Made by a program: the position numbers and the translations under genes. A stretch of DNA of 64,000 nt. It comes from Chungangia koreensis. GTDB taxonomy: Bacteria > Bacillota > Bacilli > Bacillales_A > Planococcaceae. The notes under the pieces are model-generated. The model did not search any database, was not told the DNA's origin, and was given only the letters and a program-made list of their open reading frames with translations. The first letter of the stretch is position 1. Each line of letters begins with the position of its first letter. The stretch spans positions 179,329-243,328 of the forward strand of contig NZ_JBHSEC010000014.1 of NCBI RefSeq assembly GCF_042651785.1, given 5' to 3'. Below are positions 1-7,519 of the stretch, one piece after another.

Positions 1-146
1 GAAGAAATGAGTTCCATTGTGCTGTTTTTCGCCTTTAAATAAGTAGTAGTGCCAATCACTACGGTGGACAAAAGTAGAATGATGGAGAAGAACAGCAATA
101 ACCGATATTTAAATGAAAGATTGAATAAACGTGACATTTGCCTCAT
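1..146 (-). CDS. Membrane sensor protein, N-terminus only (partial)
   Basis: Only the first 48 or so codons lie in the window; the gene runs off the left edge. The start ATG at 146 is preceded on the minus strand by AGAGGA at a good distance. The translation begins with a short basic stretch (MRQMSRLF), then one hydrophobic segment of about 20 residues, then a polar region that looks extracytoplasmic. This layout fits a methyl-accepting chemotaxis protein or sensor histidine kinase, but no diagnostic domain is visible, so the family stays open. Confidence 0.6.
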   Translation of the reverse strand, partial: MRQMSRLFNLSFKYRLLLFFSIILLLSTVVIGTTTYLKAKNSTMELIS

Positions 147-302
147 AGTCGTCCTCTCAAGTAGGTGTTTTTTCTTATTTTCGCATAGCAATGTAAACGG
201 CATGTGAAGGTGTTGTAAAGAATCTGGTCCAAAATGGACTGTGGCTTCTTTGCATATACATGAAGAGATGTTCAACATAAATAGAAAAATGGAGGAGAAT
301 AT

Positions 303-1349
303 GTGAGGAAAAGTCTCCAAATTGGAGGAGCCTATATCGGACTAGTTGTCGGAGCAGGATTTGCATCTGGACAAGAAATCCTGCAATTCTTTACGAGTTA
401 TGGAGCATGGGGCATTGTAGGAGCGGTCATGGCGACAATTCTTTTCGTATTAGTCGGGATGCGGCTTGCTCAACTTGGGAGCAGACTACAAACCACTTCT
501 CATAAGGACGTAATCTATCATATTTGCGGAAAATCGGTTGGCCAAGCAGTAGATCTAATTATTACGCTATGTGTGTTAGGTGTAACCGTCGTCATGATTG
601 CAGCAGCCGGAGCAGTTTTTGAACAACAATTTGGACTGGAGAAACACATCGGAAGTTTAATCATGATCGTCTTCACAATTCTCTCAGTCGTCTTGCATCC
701 GAAGATGATTATTACCTTGGTCGGCTCTTTCACTCCGGCGATCCTAATTGTTGTTTTTATCTTAAGCGGCTATTCTCTCTTTACGATGGAGGGGACCGTA
801 GTTGAGCAGCTATCACTCGCAGCTCAACAAGTTTCAGCTTCGTCTCACTGGCTGTTAAGCGCTTTTCTATATGCTTCCTATAATATAGCTTCAGGAGCTT
901 CGATGCTGGCTGTTATGGGCGGCTCCGTCAAACAGGAGAAAGTGGCCGTCTGGGGTGGAGCGATAGGAGGAATCGGATTAGGGATTTTAATCATACTGAT
1001 CAATGTATCCATGGTGGCAAAAATGGATGTAGTAGCAGGTTCACCAATGCCGATGCTGCTGATTGCGAAAATCATATCTCCTTGGTTTGGGTTGATCATG
1101 GCGTTTGTGTTATTGGGATTAATCTATAATACTGCGGTCGGAATGCTATACGCTTTCTGTGCAAGACTCACTAATCCGAGCCATGCTCGCTTTAATCTAT
1201 ATGTCGGCATTTTTGGAATCGTAGCGTTCTTCTTAAGCTTCGCAGACTTTGCCACGCTTGTCTCTACACTCTACCCTGTGATGGGATATTTAGGTTTCCT
1301 TCTGGTGGGGTCGATTATTTTCTCTTGGATTTGGAGAAGGGCTGTATAA
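303..1349 (+). CDS. YkvI family membrane protein
   Basis: A 348-residue polytopic membrane protein with about ten hydrophobic segments. It resembles the B. subtilis YkvI family (COG3949), distantly related to amino-acid/sodium symporters. The N-terminal stretch with GAYIGLVVGAGFASGQE is the typical first-helix signature, with a glycine-rich unwound region as in LeuT-fold carriers. The start is GTG at 303, behind GGAGGAG at 291-297; no ATG lies near. The substrate is unknown, so transport is an inference from fold. The gene stands alone, divergent from the sensor fragment to its left. Confidence 0.8.
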   Translation: MRKSLQIGGAYIGLVVGAGFASGQEILQFFTSYGAWGIVGAVMATILFVLVGMRLAQLGSRLQTTSHKDVIYHICGKSVGQAVDLIITLCVLGVTVVMIAAAGAVFEQQFGLEKHIGSLIMIVFTILSVVLHPKMIITLVGSFTPAILIVVFILSGYSLFTMEGTVVEQLSLAAQQVSASSHWLLSAFLYASYNIASGASMLAVMGGSVKQEKVAVWGGAIGGIGLGILIILINVSMVAKMDVVAGSPMPMLLIAKIISPWFGLIMAFVLLGLIYNTAVGMLYAFCARLTNPSHARFNLYVGIFGIVAFFLSFADFATLVSTLYPVMGYLGFLLVGSIIFSWIWRRAV

Positions 1350-1437
1350 GAAAGCTCTCGGGAGTCTTTAATACGGAATTTTCTGTTATTTAAAATCCTT
1401 TAATGGTAAAATCAAGTAAAAACAATAAGGGGATGCA

Positions 1438-2508
1438 ATGAAGATTATATTGAAAATTTTAGGGTTTGTTGTTTGTTTGATTTTGTTTTTCGTACTGTTA
1501 TTAACAGGGAATATCTTCTTTAATCTTACAGGTGGAGTGATCATTAGTTTATTGGCATTTGTTTTTATAATTATCGTTATTGTTTATTCCATTCAATCAT
1601 TAGTCTATCAAAGGAAAAAACGTTCAACTAATATTCTGGCCATTGTATTTGCAGTTGCTGCAATCCCAGTTTTATTCGTCCCTTTGATATTGAATATATT
1701 AATCCAAACCCAATTTTCATTAGTTACAGGAAGTGCTCTAACACCTTCTTATAAAGTGGCTATATTAAGTTATAATGCCATTGGTCAAGCAATTGCTTTT
1801 GAAGAAAAGTATGAAATGCTGGAGATTGAAGGTATTAAAGTGCATTATCCGTCCCATGAAAAGGAACATCAAAAGTTAATCGAAACAACTATGGATGCAA
1901 TACATGATAATGAAACTATGTTTAATGACTATTTTGGTAAACAATCGAACGATGGTTTAAATGTGAAAATTTCGGGTCTTTTGGTGGAAGAAACACATTT
2001 TGAGAGTGGTTATTATCGCAGTGAGGAGAAACAGATATATTTGCCAATACCTCTTAAACAGAGCGGTTGGCAGTCTCTATATGAAACAATGGTTCATGAA
2101 TATGCACACTATCGGTTTCACATGGCTGTATTAGAAAAAGGGGGAGATCCTAAGTATTTTCCCTCTTGGTTTAAGGAAGGGATTTCTACACACCTTCAGT
2201 TTATAGATGAAGATCTGAATATAGAAGAGATGAAAGAAAAGGAATTATTGCCCTTCGATGAGATTGCGTTTGATATTCACTGGGATGAAAAGAGATTGGA
2301 TGAACGATATCATCCTTATTTCCAGTCCAAAAAATTAGTTGATAAACTCGTCGACCAAGAAGGTCTGGAAGTGATTATGGAAATCGTAGATAAAACGATC
2401 GAGTATCATTCTTTTGAGCAAGCATTTCTCATTGTCGTAGGAGAAACTACAGAAGACTTTGGAAATGAAGTGATTCGGGATATAGAGCAAAGGATTAATG
2501 GAAAATAA
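1438..2508 (+). CDS. Membrane-anchored gluzincin-type zinc metallopeptidase
   Basis: A 356-residue protein. The first about 105 residues form three or four membrane segments; the rest is a soluble domain. HEYAH at about residues 220-224 is an HExxH zinc site, and a glutamate in WFKEG at about 247 is placed as the third ligand, as in gluzincins of clan MA. Catalysis is therefore likely; substrate and named family are not evident. The start is ATG behind AAGGGG. Codon use is more AT-rich than in the neighbours, which could mean recent transfer. No partner gene is obvious. Confidence 0.65.
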   Translation: MKIILKILGFVVCLILFFVLLLTGNIFFNLTGGVIISLLAFVFIIIVIVYSIQSLVYQRKKRSTNILAIVFAVAAIPVLFVPLILNILIQTQFSLVTGSALTPSYKVAILSYNAIGQAIAFEEKYEMLEIEGIKVHYPSHEKEHQKLIETTMDAIHDNETMFNDYFGKQSNDGLNVKISGLLVEETHFESGYYRSEEKQIYLPIPLKQSGWQSLYETMVHEYAHYRFHMAVLEKGGDPKYFPSWFKEGISTHLQFIDEDLNIEEMKEKELLPFDEIAFDIHWDEKRLDERYHPYFQSKKLVDKLVDQEGLEVIMEIVDKTIEYHSFEQAFLIVVGETTEDFGNEVIRDIEQRINGK

Positions 2509-2514
2509 GTATTG

Positions 2515-2569
2515 CCCCCAAAAATTCCATATGGTAAATTATTCATTAAAACCATTTGGGGGTAGAGAG
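2515..2569 (+). promoter_or_regulatory. Hairpin that could mask a ribosome binding site
   Basis: CCCCCAA (2515-2521) can pair with TTGGGGG (2556-2562), stacked on ATGGT (2531-2535) with ACCAT (2551-2555). The right arm carries the G-rich Shine-Dalgarno region of the acetyltransferase starting at 2572. No T-run follows, so it is not a plain terminator. A translational role is inference. Confidence 0.4.
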
Positions 2570-2571
2570 AG

Positions 2572-3363
2572 ATGATCCGACAACTGACAGAAGAAGATCG
2601 GCAGCAGACAATGGCATTCGTGTCTAATAAACCGGCAGAGAATTTATTCATTATCGGAGATATTGAAGGGTATGGGTTCGATTCTGCTATACAAAAAGTG
2701 TGGGGCGATTTTGACGATACTGGTAAGTTGCGTGGCGTTCTATTGAAGTACGATCAAAATTATATTCCGTATGCACCAGCAGAATATGATGCGCAAGGTT
2801 TTGCAGAAATTATGAATGGAGATCAAGACTTCACGTATCTTTCCGGGATTGAGGAAATTGTGGAGAAACTGTCCCCTTTCTTAACAAAAACGCCAGAGAG
2901 CCCGCGCGTTATGTATTATGCTAAATGCGAAAATGCTGAAAAAATGCCAGACGTTCCGGAACAACTGGACATTATACGGGCAGTTCCGGATGATGCGGTG
3001 CGAATTACGGACTTGATGAAAAGCATCCCTGAATTCGAAGGCGGAAACTACAATGCAGATCATAAAAGGCAGTCATTAGAGAAGGGTTTTGCGAGATGCT
3101 ATTACATAGAAGAGAACGGACAAATGGTCAGTTCGGCTTCAAGTACGGCAGAAAACAGTCAATCGGCCATGATTGTCGGAGTGGGAACACTTCCTGGATA
3201 TCAAAAAAAGGGTTATGCCTCTTACTGTATGTCAGTGATTTGTTCTAAATTATTGGAGGAAGGTAAGATGCTCTGCCTCTTTTATGACAACCCTGCTGCG
3301 GGGAATATATATAAGCGGATCGGATTTGTGGATATCGGCAAGTGGTGTATGTGGAAATTTTAA
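2572..3363 (+). CDS. GNAT family N-acetyltransferase
   Basis: A 263-residue protein. The N-terminal about 130 residues are a divergent GNAT-like half, and the C-terminal half holds the acetyl-CoA site: GVGTLPGYQKKGYASYCM matches the V/I-x-x-x-x-Q/R-x-x-G-x-G/A loop. It presumably acetylates a small molecule or amine, but the substrate cannot be read from sequence. The start is ATG behind a G-rich site that lies in a possible hairpin. A Rho-independent terminator follows directly. Confidence 0.75.
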   Translation: MIRQLTEEDRQQTMAFVSNKPAENLFIIGDIEGYGFDSAIQKVWGDFDDTGKLRGVLLKYDQNYIPYAPAEYDAQGFAEIMNGDQDFTYLSGIEEIVEKLSPFLTKTPESPRVMYYAKCENAEKMPDVPEQLDIIRAVPDDAVRITDLMKSIPEFEGGNYNADHKRQSLEKGFARCYYIEENGQMVSSASSTAENSQSAMIVGVGTLPGYQKKGYASYCMSVICSKLLEEGKMLCLFYDNPAAGNIYKRIGFVDIGKWCMWKF

Positions 3364-3369
3364 GGGTCA

Positions 3370-3396
3370 AACCGGCTTAATAGGGCCGGTTTTTTT
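3370..3396 (+). terminator. Rho-independent terminator
   Basis: AACCGGC pairs with GCCGGTT, followed by a run of T. It ends the acetyltransferase transcript. Confidence 0.85.
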
Positions 3397-3400
3397 ATGA

Positions 3401-3430
3401 AAAAATAAAACCCATGATTGAACATGGGTT
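3401..3430 (-). terminator. Rho-independent terminator (minus-strand gene)
   Basis: AACCCATG (3409-3416) pairs with CATGGGTT (3423-3430). Read on the minus strand it is followed by a T-rich tract, so it terminates the convergent gene at 3440-4237. Confidence 0.8.
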
Positions 3431-3439
3431 AATAGACGT

Positions 3440-4237
3440 TTAATAAAGTTTTGCCATATAGAGTTCATCGGTCTTTTTGCCATTGATTCGAAGGGAATTG
3501 ACCCGAATTCCTTCTTCTATGAATCCAACCTTTTTATATAGGGCGATAGCTTTTTCATTTTCTTTGACGACCGTCAATTCCAAACGAGTAATTCCTGCCT
3601 TTTCGGACCATCGATCGGCTTCTTTTAAGAGCGTTGTCGCAATACCTTTTCGTTGGTATTCCTCTTTAACCCCGATGACAATACCTGCGCGATGTTGTGC
3701 ACGAGGAGCAGATTGGCCGATGACTACCAAGTAACCGGCATATTGTCCATTTAAGAGTGCTATGAAAAATGCAGACTTAGTGGACTTTTTGAATTCAGTG
3801 ATCATCTTACGGATTCCTTGTACGGATTGCTGACGTTCGTCGTCACCGTAAAGCATGAAATCAGACTCAGATTCCACCGCTTTCTGCAAATTGATCAAAG
3901 GACGGGCATCGTCCAACTCTGCTTGGCGGACAATTAAAATGTCCTGTTTTTCTTTGTTTTCTCCACCGTTTGCACCGTTTTCTGATTTTCTTTTAAAAAC
4001 AACAGATCTGGCAAGATCTACATCTTCTACGTAATAATCGTATGTTGTCCATGCGTGGAAATGACGTGCGGGGGGCTTTGTTTTTTTCCACCAGCTACTG
4101 TTTAAATAGGCGGCATTCGGAAGAGGCTGTCCTAAAATATTCTCGAGCGCTTCAAAAGAGAGTGTAATCTCTAACGCGTGAGCTTCTTCAAAATACCTTG
4201 CCAACGGGATGTATTTTTTCTCATAATTTGGTGCCAT
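3440..4237 (-). CDS. Two-domain protein: DUF7662-like domain fused to GNAT acetyltransferase
   Basis: The chosen ATG at 4237 has AGGGTGA six bases upstream; the TTG two codons earlier would touch that site. The 265-residue protein has two parts. Residues about 10-80 carry the pattern LSFEALENILGQPLP, SSWW, a W near HAWTTYDYYVEDVDL and V.F, which resembles the small DUF7662-type domain. Residues about 100-265 are a GNAT domain with the acetyl-CoA loop EEYQRKGIATTLL. The first domain may recognise the substrate; that is inference. The pairing is unusual to me. Confidence 0.7.
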   Translation of the reverse strand: MAPNYEKKYIPLARYFEEAHALEITLSFEALENILGQPLPNAAYLNSSWWKKTKPPARHFHAWTTYDYYVEDVDLARSVVFKRKSENGANGGENKEKQDILIVRQAELDDARPLINLQKAVESESDFMLYGDDERQQSVQGIRKMITEFKKSTKSAFFIALLNGQYAGYLVVIGQSAPRAQHRAGIVIGVKEEYQRKGIATTLLKEADRWSEKAGITRLELTVVKENEKAIALYKKVGFIEEGIRVNSLRINGKKTDELYMAKLY

Positions 4238-4347
4238 TCTCAATCACCCTATGCCTAAAGAATCATTTTCATTTATAGGATAAGTGTACCATATTTCTTT
4301 AAGATATTACTATTTTTCGCAAAATTATTTCGAATTATTTTCCAATT

Positions 4348-4380
4348 AAAAAAACATTGCCCTTCAAAAGAGCAATGCTG
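4348..4380 (-). terminator. Rho-independent terminator of hmp
   Basis: On the minus strand a CATTGC/GCAATG stem is followed by seven T, just downstream of the hmp stop codon. Confidence 0.8.
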
Positions 4381-4388
4381 TTAAAGAT

Positions 4389-5576
4389 TTAATGGGAAAT
4401 TTCAAGCTGCGCAGCTGGACCAAAGAATTCGTAATGGATGTTTTCCAATGGATACCCGAGATCTACCAAGTAATTGATCATGAGCTCTAAGAAGACGACT
4501 GGTCCACAAACATAAACGTCTCCGCCTTTTAATGCATGCTCGTCCAAATATTCTTTCGTGATATAACCGCCATCGGGTTCATTGGAATATAGAACTTTGT
4601 AAGAAGCGTTTTCCATTATAGGCAATAGCTCTTTAATCTGTTCGTCGAATGCTTGTAGGTTCTCACTTTGTGCTCCATGTAAAAACGCAACTGGACGGGA
4701 AGGTTGTTTGTTTGCAATAGTTTCGAACATACTCATCATCGGTGTTATGCCGACACCACCGCTAAGTAAAGTAACAGGCGTATCTTTTGATGTGTCAAGA
4801 AAGAATACCCCAGCAGGTGCACTGACCTCAATTCGATCACCAACATTGACCGACTCATGAAGGAAGACGGAAACTAATCCTTCTGGCTTCGTTTGTTCTT
4901 CTTTTTTAACAGATATCCGATATTCATCATGGCTTGGCGATTGCGACAAACTATATTGACGTATATGCAAATATTCTTCTCCAGGAACCTTTACACGTAC
5001 AGAAATATATTGTCCTGGGGAATAAGGGGGTAATGGCTTTCCATCCGCCGCTTTTAAATAGAAAGAAGTAATGACGTTACTTTCCTCTACTTTGTTTACC
5101 ACTTCAAATTCCTTGAAGAATCTCCATCCGCCTTCTTTAGCTTCAGTTTCTTGATATAACTGCTCTTCTACTGAAATGAACGCATCTGCGATTACACCAT
5201 AAGCTTCAGCCCAAGCATTGATAATTTCATCAGTTGCGGCATCACCTAATACTTCTTTAATAGCAGCTAATAAGTTTTCCCCGACAATTGGATACTGTTC
5301 AGGTTTTATTCCTAAGCTCCGGTGTTTATTAGCAATGTTCACTACTGCTGGAAGAATGGCTTCCAGATTGTCGATATGTTGTGCTGCAGCAAGTACGGCA
5401 TTTGCCAAGGCAGTTTGCTGGCGTCCGCGTGCTTGATTTGCATGATTAAAAATATTTAATAGTTCTGGATGTTCATCGAATAATCTCTTATAAAAGGCTG
5501 TTGTGATGGTAACTCCATGTTGTTGTAATACGGGTGCTGTAGATTTAACGATATCGATTGTTTGCTGTGAAAGCAT
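4389..5576 (-). CDS. hmp: Flavohemoglobin (nitric oxide dioxygenase)
   Basis: Oxidises nitric oxide to nitrate with NAD(P)H and O2 in the cytoplasm. The 395-residue protein has the full three-domain order: globin (residues 1-140, proximal histidine in ANKHRSLGI), FAD domain (RQYSLS flavin motif) and NAD domain (GGVGITPMMSM and VCGP near the C-terminus). The start ATG at 5576 has GGGAG seven bases upstream; an ATG six codons earlier lacks a good site. It is divergent from the NsrR gene, the classical repressor of hmp, and a palindrome in the shared region fits such control. Confidence 0.95.
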   Translation of the reverse strand: MLSQQTIDIVKSTAPVLQQHGVTITTAFYKRLFDEHPELLNIFNHANQARGRQQTALANAVLAAAQHIDNLEAILPAVVNIANKHRSLGIKPEQYPIVGENLLAAIKEVLGDAATDEIINAWAEAYGVIADAFISVEEQLYQETEAKEGGWRFFKEFEVVNKVEESNVITSFYLKAADGKPLPPYSPGQYISVRVKVPGEEYLHIRQYSLSQSPSHDEYRISVKKEEQTKPEGLVSVFLHESVNVGDRIEVSAPAGVFFLDTSKDTPVTLLSGGVGITPMMSMFETIANKQPSRPVAFLHGAQSENLQAFDEQIKELLPIMENASYKVLYSNEPDGGYITKEYLDEHALKGGDVYVCGPVVFLELMINYLVDLGYPLENIHYEFFGPAAQLEISH

Positions 5577-5646
5577 AGGATTACTCCCTTTCATGGTGTT
5601 TGTTTTGTCCTACTACCCGCAGAATACTCCTGTAAAAACTATAAAG

Positions 5647-5664
5647 CAATATTTGAAATACATC
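5647..5664. promoter_or_regulatory. Candidate NsrR operator between hmp and nsrR
   Basis: The core TATTTGAAATA (5650-5660) is a perfect 5-1-5 palindrome in an AT-rich region between the divergent genes. It resembles the AT-rich inverted repeat reported for B. subtilis NsrR. Position and symmetry are seen; binding is inferred. Confidence 0.55.
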
Positions 5665-5739
5665 TTTAAAATTTCGGACACATTTGTTTCATGAAAAAGA
5701 CACAATCGTTATAATGGTAATGCGAAGAAGGTGAAAAAA

Positions 5740-7152
5740 ATGCGCTTGACCTTATACACAGACTATTCCCTTCGAACTCTTATGTTTATAGGAGCGAAAA
5801 AGGAAGGACAACTGTCAACTATTAAAGAAATTTCTGAAGCCTATGGTATTTCCAAAAACCATTTAATGAAAGTGACGTACGAACTTGGCAAGTTAGGATA
5901 CATTGAAACAATACGAGGGCGGGGAGGTGGCATCCGTCTTGCTAAACCTCCTGAAGATATAAATATTGGAACGTTGGTGAGAAAGACAGAAGATGACTTC
6001 CATATAGTCGAATGTTTCGATGAAACGAGAAATAATTGTGTTATTTCTCCTGTTTGCGGATTAAAGCATGCGTTAAACCGTGCATTAAATGCATATCTGG
6101 AAGTATTGGACGGTTATACATTGGCAGACTTTTTGCTAAATCGCGACACATTGGCCAATATTCTTTTTGACGGCAATTATGATAAGATTATGACTGATAA
6201 AGATAAAGATCAGGAGGCGGAAATTATGGACAAAGTATTAGTTTTCGGACACAAAAATCCAGACACAGATACAATTACATCGGCAATCGTATATGCACAT
6301 CTTAAAAATGAATTAGGAATAAATGCAGAAGCAGTTCGCTTAGGTGATATCAATAACGAAACAAAATATGCTTTGGACAAATTCGGTTTCGAGGCTCCGC
6401 GTTTCGTTGAAAAAGTAGCAGGAGAAGCGAAACGAGTGATTTTAGTCGATCACAATGAACGCCAACAGAGCGCGGATGATATTGAAGAGGTTCAAGTTAC
6501 TGAAGTAATTGACCATCATCGGATTGCTAATTTTGAAACAGCTGATCCGATTTACTACCGTGCAGAACCAGTAGGTTGTACAGCAACTATTCTAAATAAG
6601 TTATATAAGGAAAATGGAGTAGGGATTCCTGCGAATATTGCCGGTCTCATGCTTTCGGCGATTGTTTCTGATTCCTTATTATTTAAATCTCCTACATGCA
6701 CAGAACAAGATATTGTGGCAGCGCGCCAATTGGCTGAAATCGCAGGCGTTGACGCGGAAGAATACGGTTTAGCCATGCTAAAAGCAGGCGCTGATTTAAG
6801 TGATAAAACGCTTGAAGAACTTTTGTCCATTGATGCAAAGGAGTTCAGTATGGGTGATTCAAAAGTTGTCATTGCACAAGTGAACGCTGTTGATGTGAAT
6901 GACGTAATGGGCCGACAAGCGGAGTTGGAAGAACTCATTAATGCAGAAATTGCAGAGAAAACTCTTGATTTGTTCTTCTTTGTCGTCACTGACATTTTGA
7001 ACAATGATTCGGTCGCTTTAGCATTAGGAGCCCAAGCGGAGAAAGCTGGACAAGCATTTAATGTTCAATTTGACAATCACACAGCATTGCTGAAAGGTGT
7101 AGTGTCCCGTAAGAAACAAATTGTACCAGTACTAACTGAAGCATTGAAATAA
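5740..7152 (+). CDS. nsrR: NsrR nitric-oxide sensor fused in frame to PpaC
   Basis: Residues 1 to about 143 are a complete Rrf2-family NsrR: winged helix (YTDYSLRTLMF, SKNHLMKV, GRGGGIRLA) and three cluster cysteines with C-x7-C-x5-C spacing near residues 90-105. No stop follows; the frame runs through a lysine/aspartate-rich linker into the whole pyrophosphatase, giving 470 residues. ATG 5740 has AAGGTGA six bases upstream and matches the B. subtilis start. An extra T in the T5 run at 6164-6168 would create TGA at once and end NsrR at normal length, so a one-base deletion or a sequencing error is likely. Confidence 0.8.
   Translation: MRLTLYTDYSLRTLMFIGAKKEGQLSTIKEISEAYGISKNHLMKVTYELGKLGYIETIRGRGGGIRLAKPPEDINIGTLVRKTEDDFHIVECFDETRNNCVISPVCGLKHALNRALNAYLEVLDGYTLADFLLNRDTLANILFDGNYDKIMTDKDKDQEAEIMDKVLVFGHKNPDTDTITSAIVYAHLKNELGINAEAVRLGDINNETKYALDKFGFEAPRFVEKVAGEAKRVILVDHNERQQSADDIEEVQVTEVIDHHRIANFETADPIYYRAEPVGCTATILNKLYKENGVGIPANIAGLMLSAIVSDSLLFKSPTCTEQDIVAARQLAEIAGVDAEEYGLAMLKAGADLSDKTLEELLSIDAKEFSMGDSKVVIAQVNAVDVNDVMGRQAELEELINAEIAEKTLDLFFFVVTDILNNDSVALALGAQAEKAGQAFNVQFDNHTALLKGVVSRKKQIVPVLTEALK
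6226..7152 (+). CDS. ppaC: Manganese-dependent inorganic pyrophosphatase (family II)
   Basis: Hydrolyses pyrophosphate to phosphate, pulling biosynthetic reactions forward. From the internal ATG at 6226 the product is 308 residues, the usual family length. Metal and active-site motifs are complete: GHKNPDTDT at the start, DHH in EVIDHHR, and the C-terminal SRKKQ substrate motif. AGGAGG lies nine bases before this ATG, so ppaC can be translated alone even though the upstream NsrR frame has no stop. A strong terminator follows. Confidence 0.93.
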   Translation: MDKVLVFGHKNPDTDTITSAIVYAHLKNELGINAEAVRLGDINNETKYALDKFGFEAPRFVEKVAGEAKRVILVDHNERQQSADDIEEVQVTEVIDHHRIANFETADPIYYRAEPVGCTATILNKLYKENGVGIPANIAGLMLSAIVSDSLLFKSPTCTEQDIVAARQLAEIAGVDAEEYGLAMLKAGADLSDKTLEELLSIDAKEFSMGDSKVVIAQVNAVDVNDVMGRQAELEELINAEIAEKTLDLFFFVVTDILNNDSVALALGAQAEKAGQAFNVQFDNHTALLKGVVSRKKQIVPVLTEALK

Positions 7153-7154
7153 GA

Positions 7155-7188
7155 AGCAGCCGGTTCCCGAGGGAGCCGGCTGCTTTTT
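7155..7188 (+). terminator. Rho-independent terminator of ppaC
   Basis: A long GC-rich stem (AGCAGCCGGTTCCC with GGGAGCCGGCTGCT) is followed by TTTTT. Confidence 0.92.
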
Positions 7189-7204
7189 GCTGAAGTGTTT
7201 GGGG

Positions 7205-7499
7205 ATTACAACTAAGTGCTGGAGGTTTACAACTAAGTGCTGGAGGTTTACAACTAAGTGCTGGAGGTTTACAACTAAGTGCTGGAGGTTTACAACTAAG
7301 TGCTGGAGGTTTCCAACTAAGTGCTCGAGGTTTACAACGAAATGCCCGAAGTTTTCCAACCAAATGCCCGAAGTTTCCAACCAAGTGCCCAAAGTTTCCA
7401 ACCAAATGCTCGAAGTTTCCAACCAAGTGCCCCAGGTTTCCAACCAAGCACTCGAAGTTTCCAACCAAGTGCCCAAAGTTTCCAACCAAGTGCTCAAGG
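7205..7499 (+). repeat. Tandem 21-bp repeat array 1 (14 units)
   Basis: Fourteen head-to-tail units, all 21 bp except the eighth, which has one extra T. Units start TTTACAACTAAGTGC or TTTCCAACCAAGTGC. The first five are identical apart from one base, so they expanded recently; later ones diverge. The array fills the gap between the ppaC terminator and the convergent oxidoreductase gene. Because 21 is three times seven and units lack stops, several frames are open and spell heptapeptide repeats, but none has a ribosome site. Related units occur at 48822-48959 and, more distantly, 21186-22717. Confidence 0.95.
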
Positions 7500-7519
7500 T
7501 CTACTATCAAATCATTCCT

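Noticed and set aside
7205..7499. CRISPR array
   Set aside because: Units are contiguous without unique spacers and no cas genes are present.
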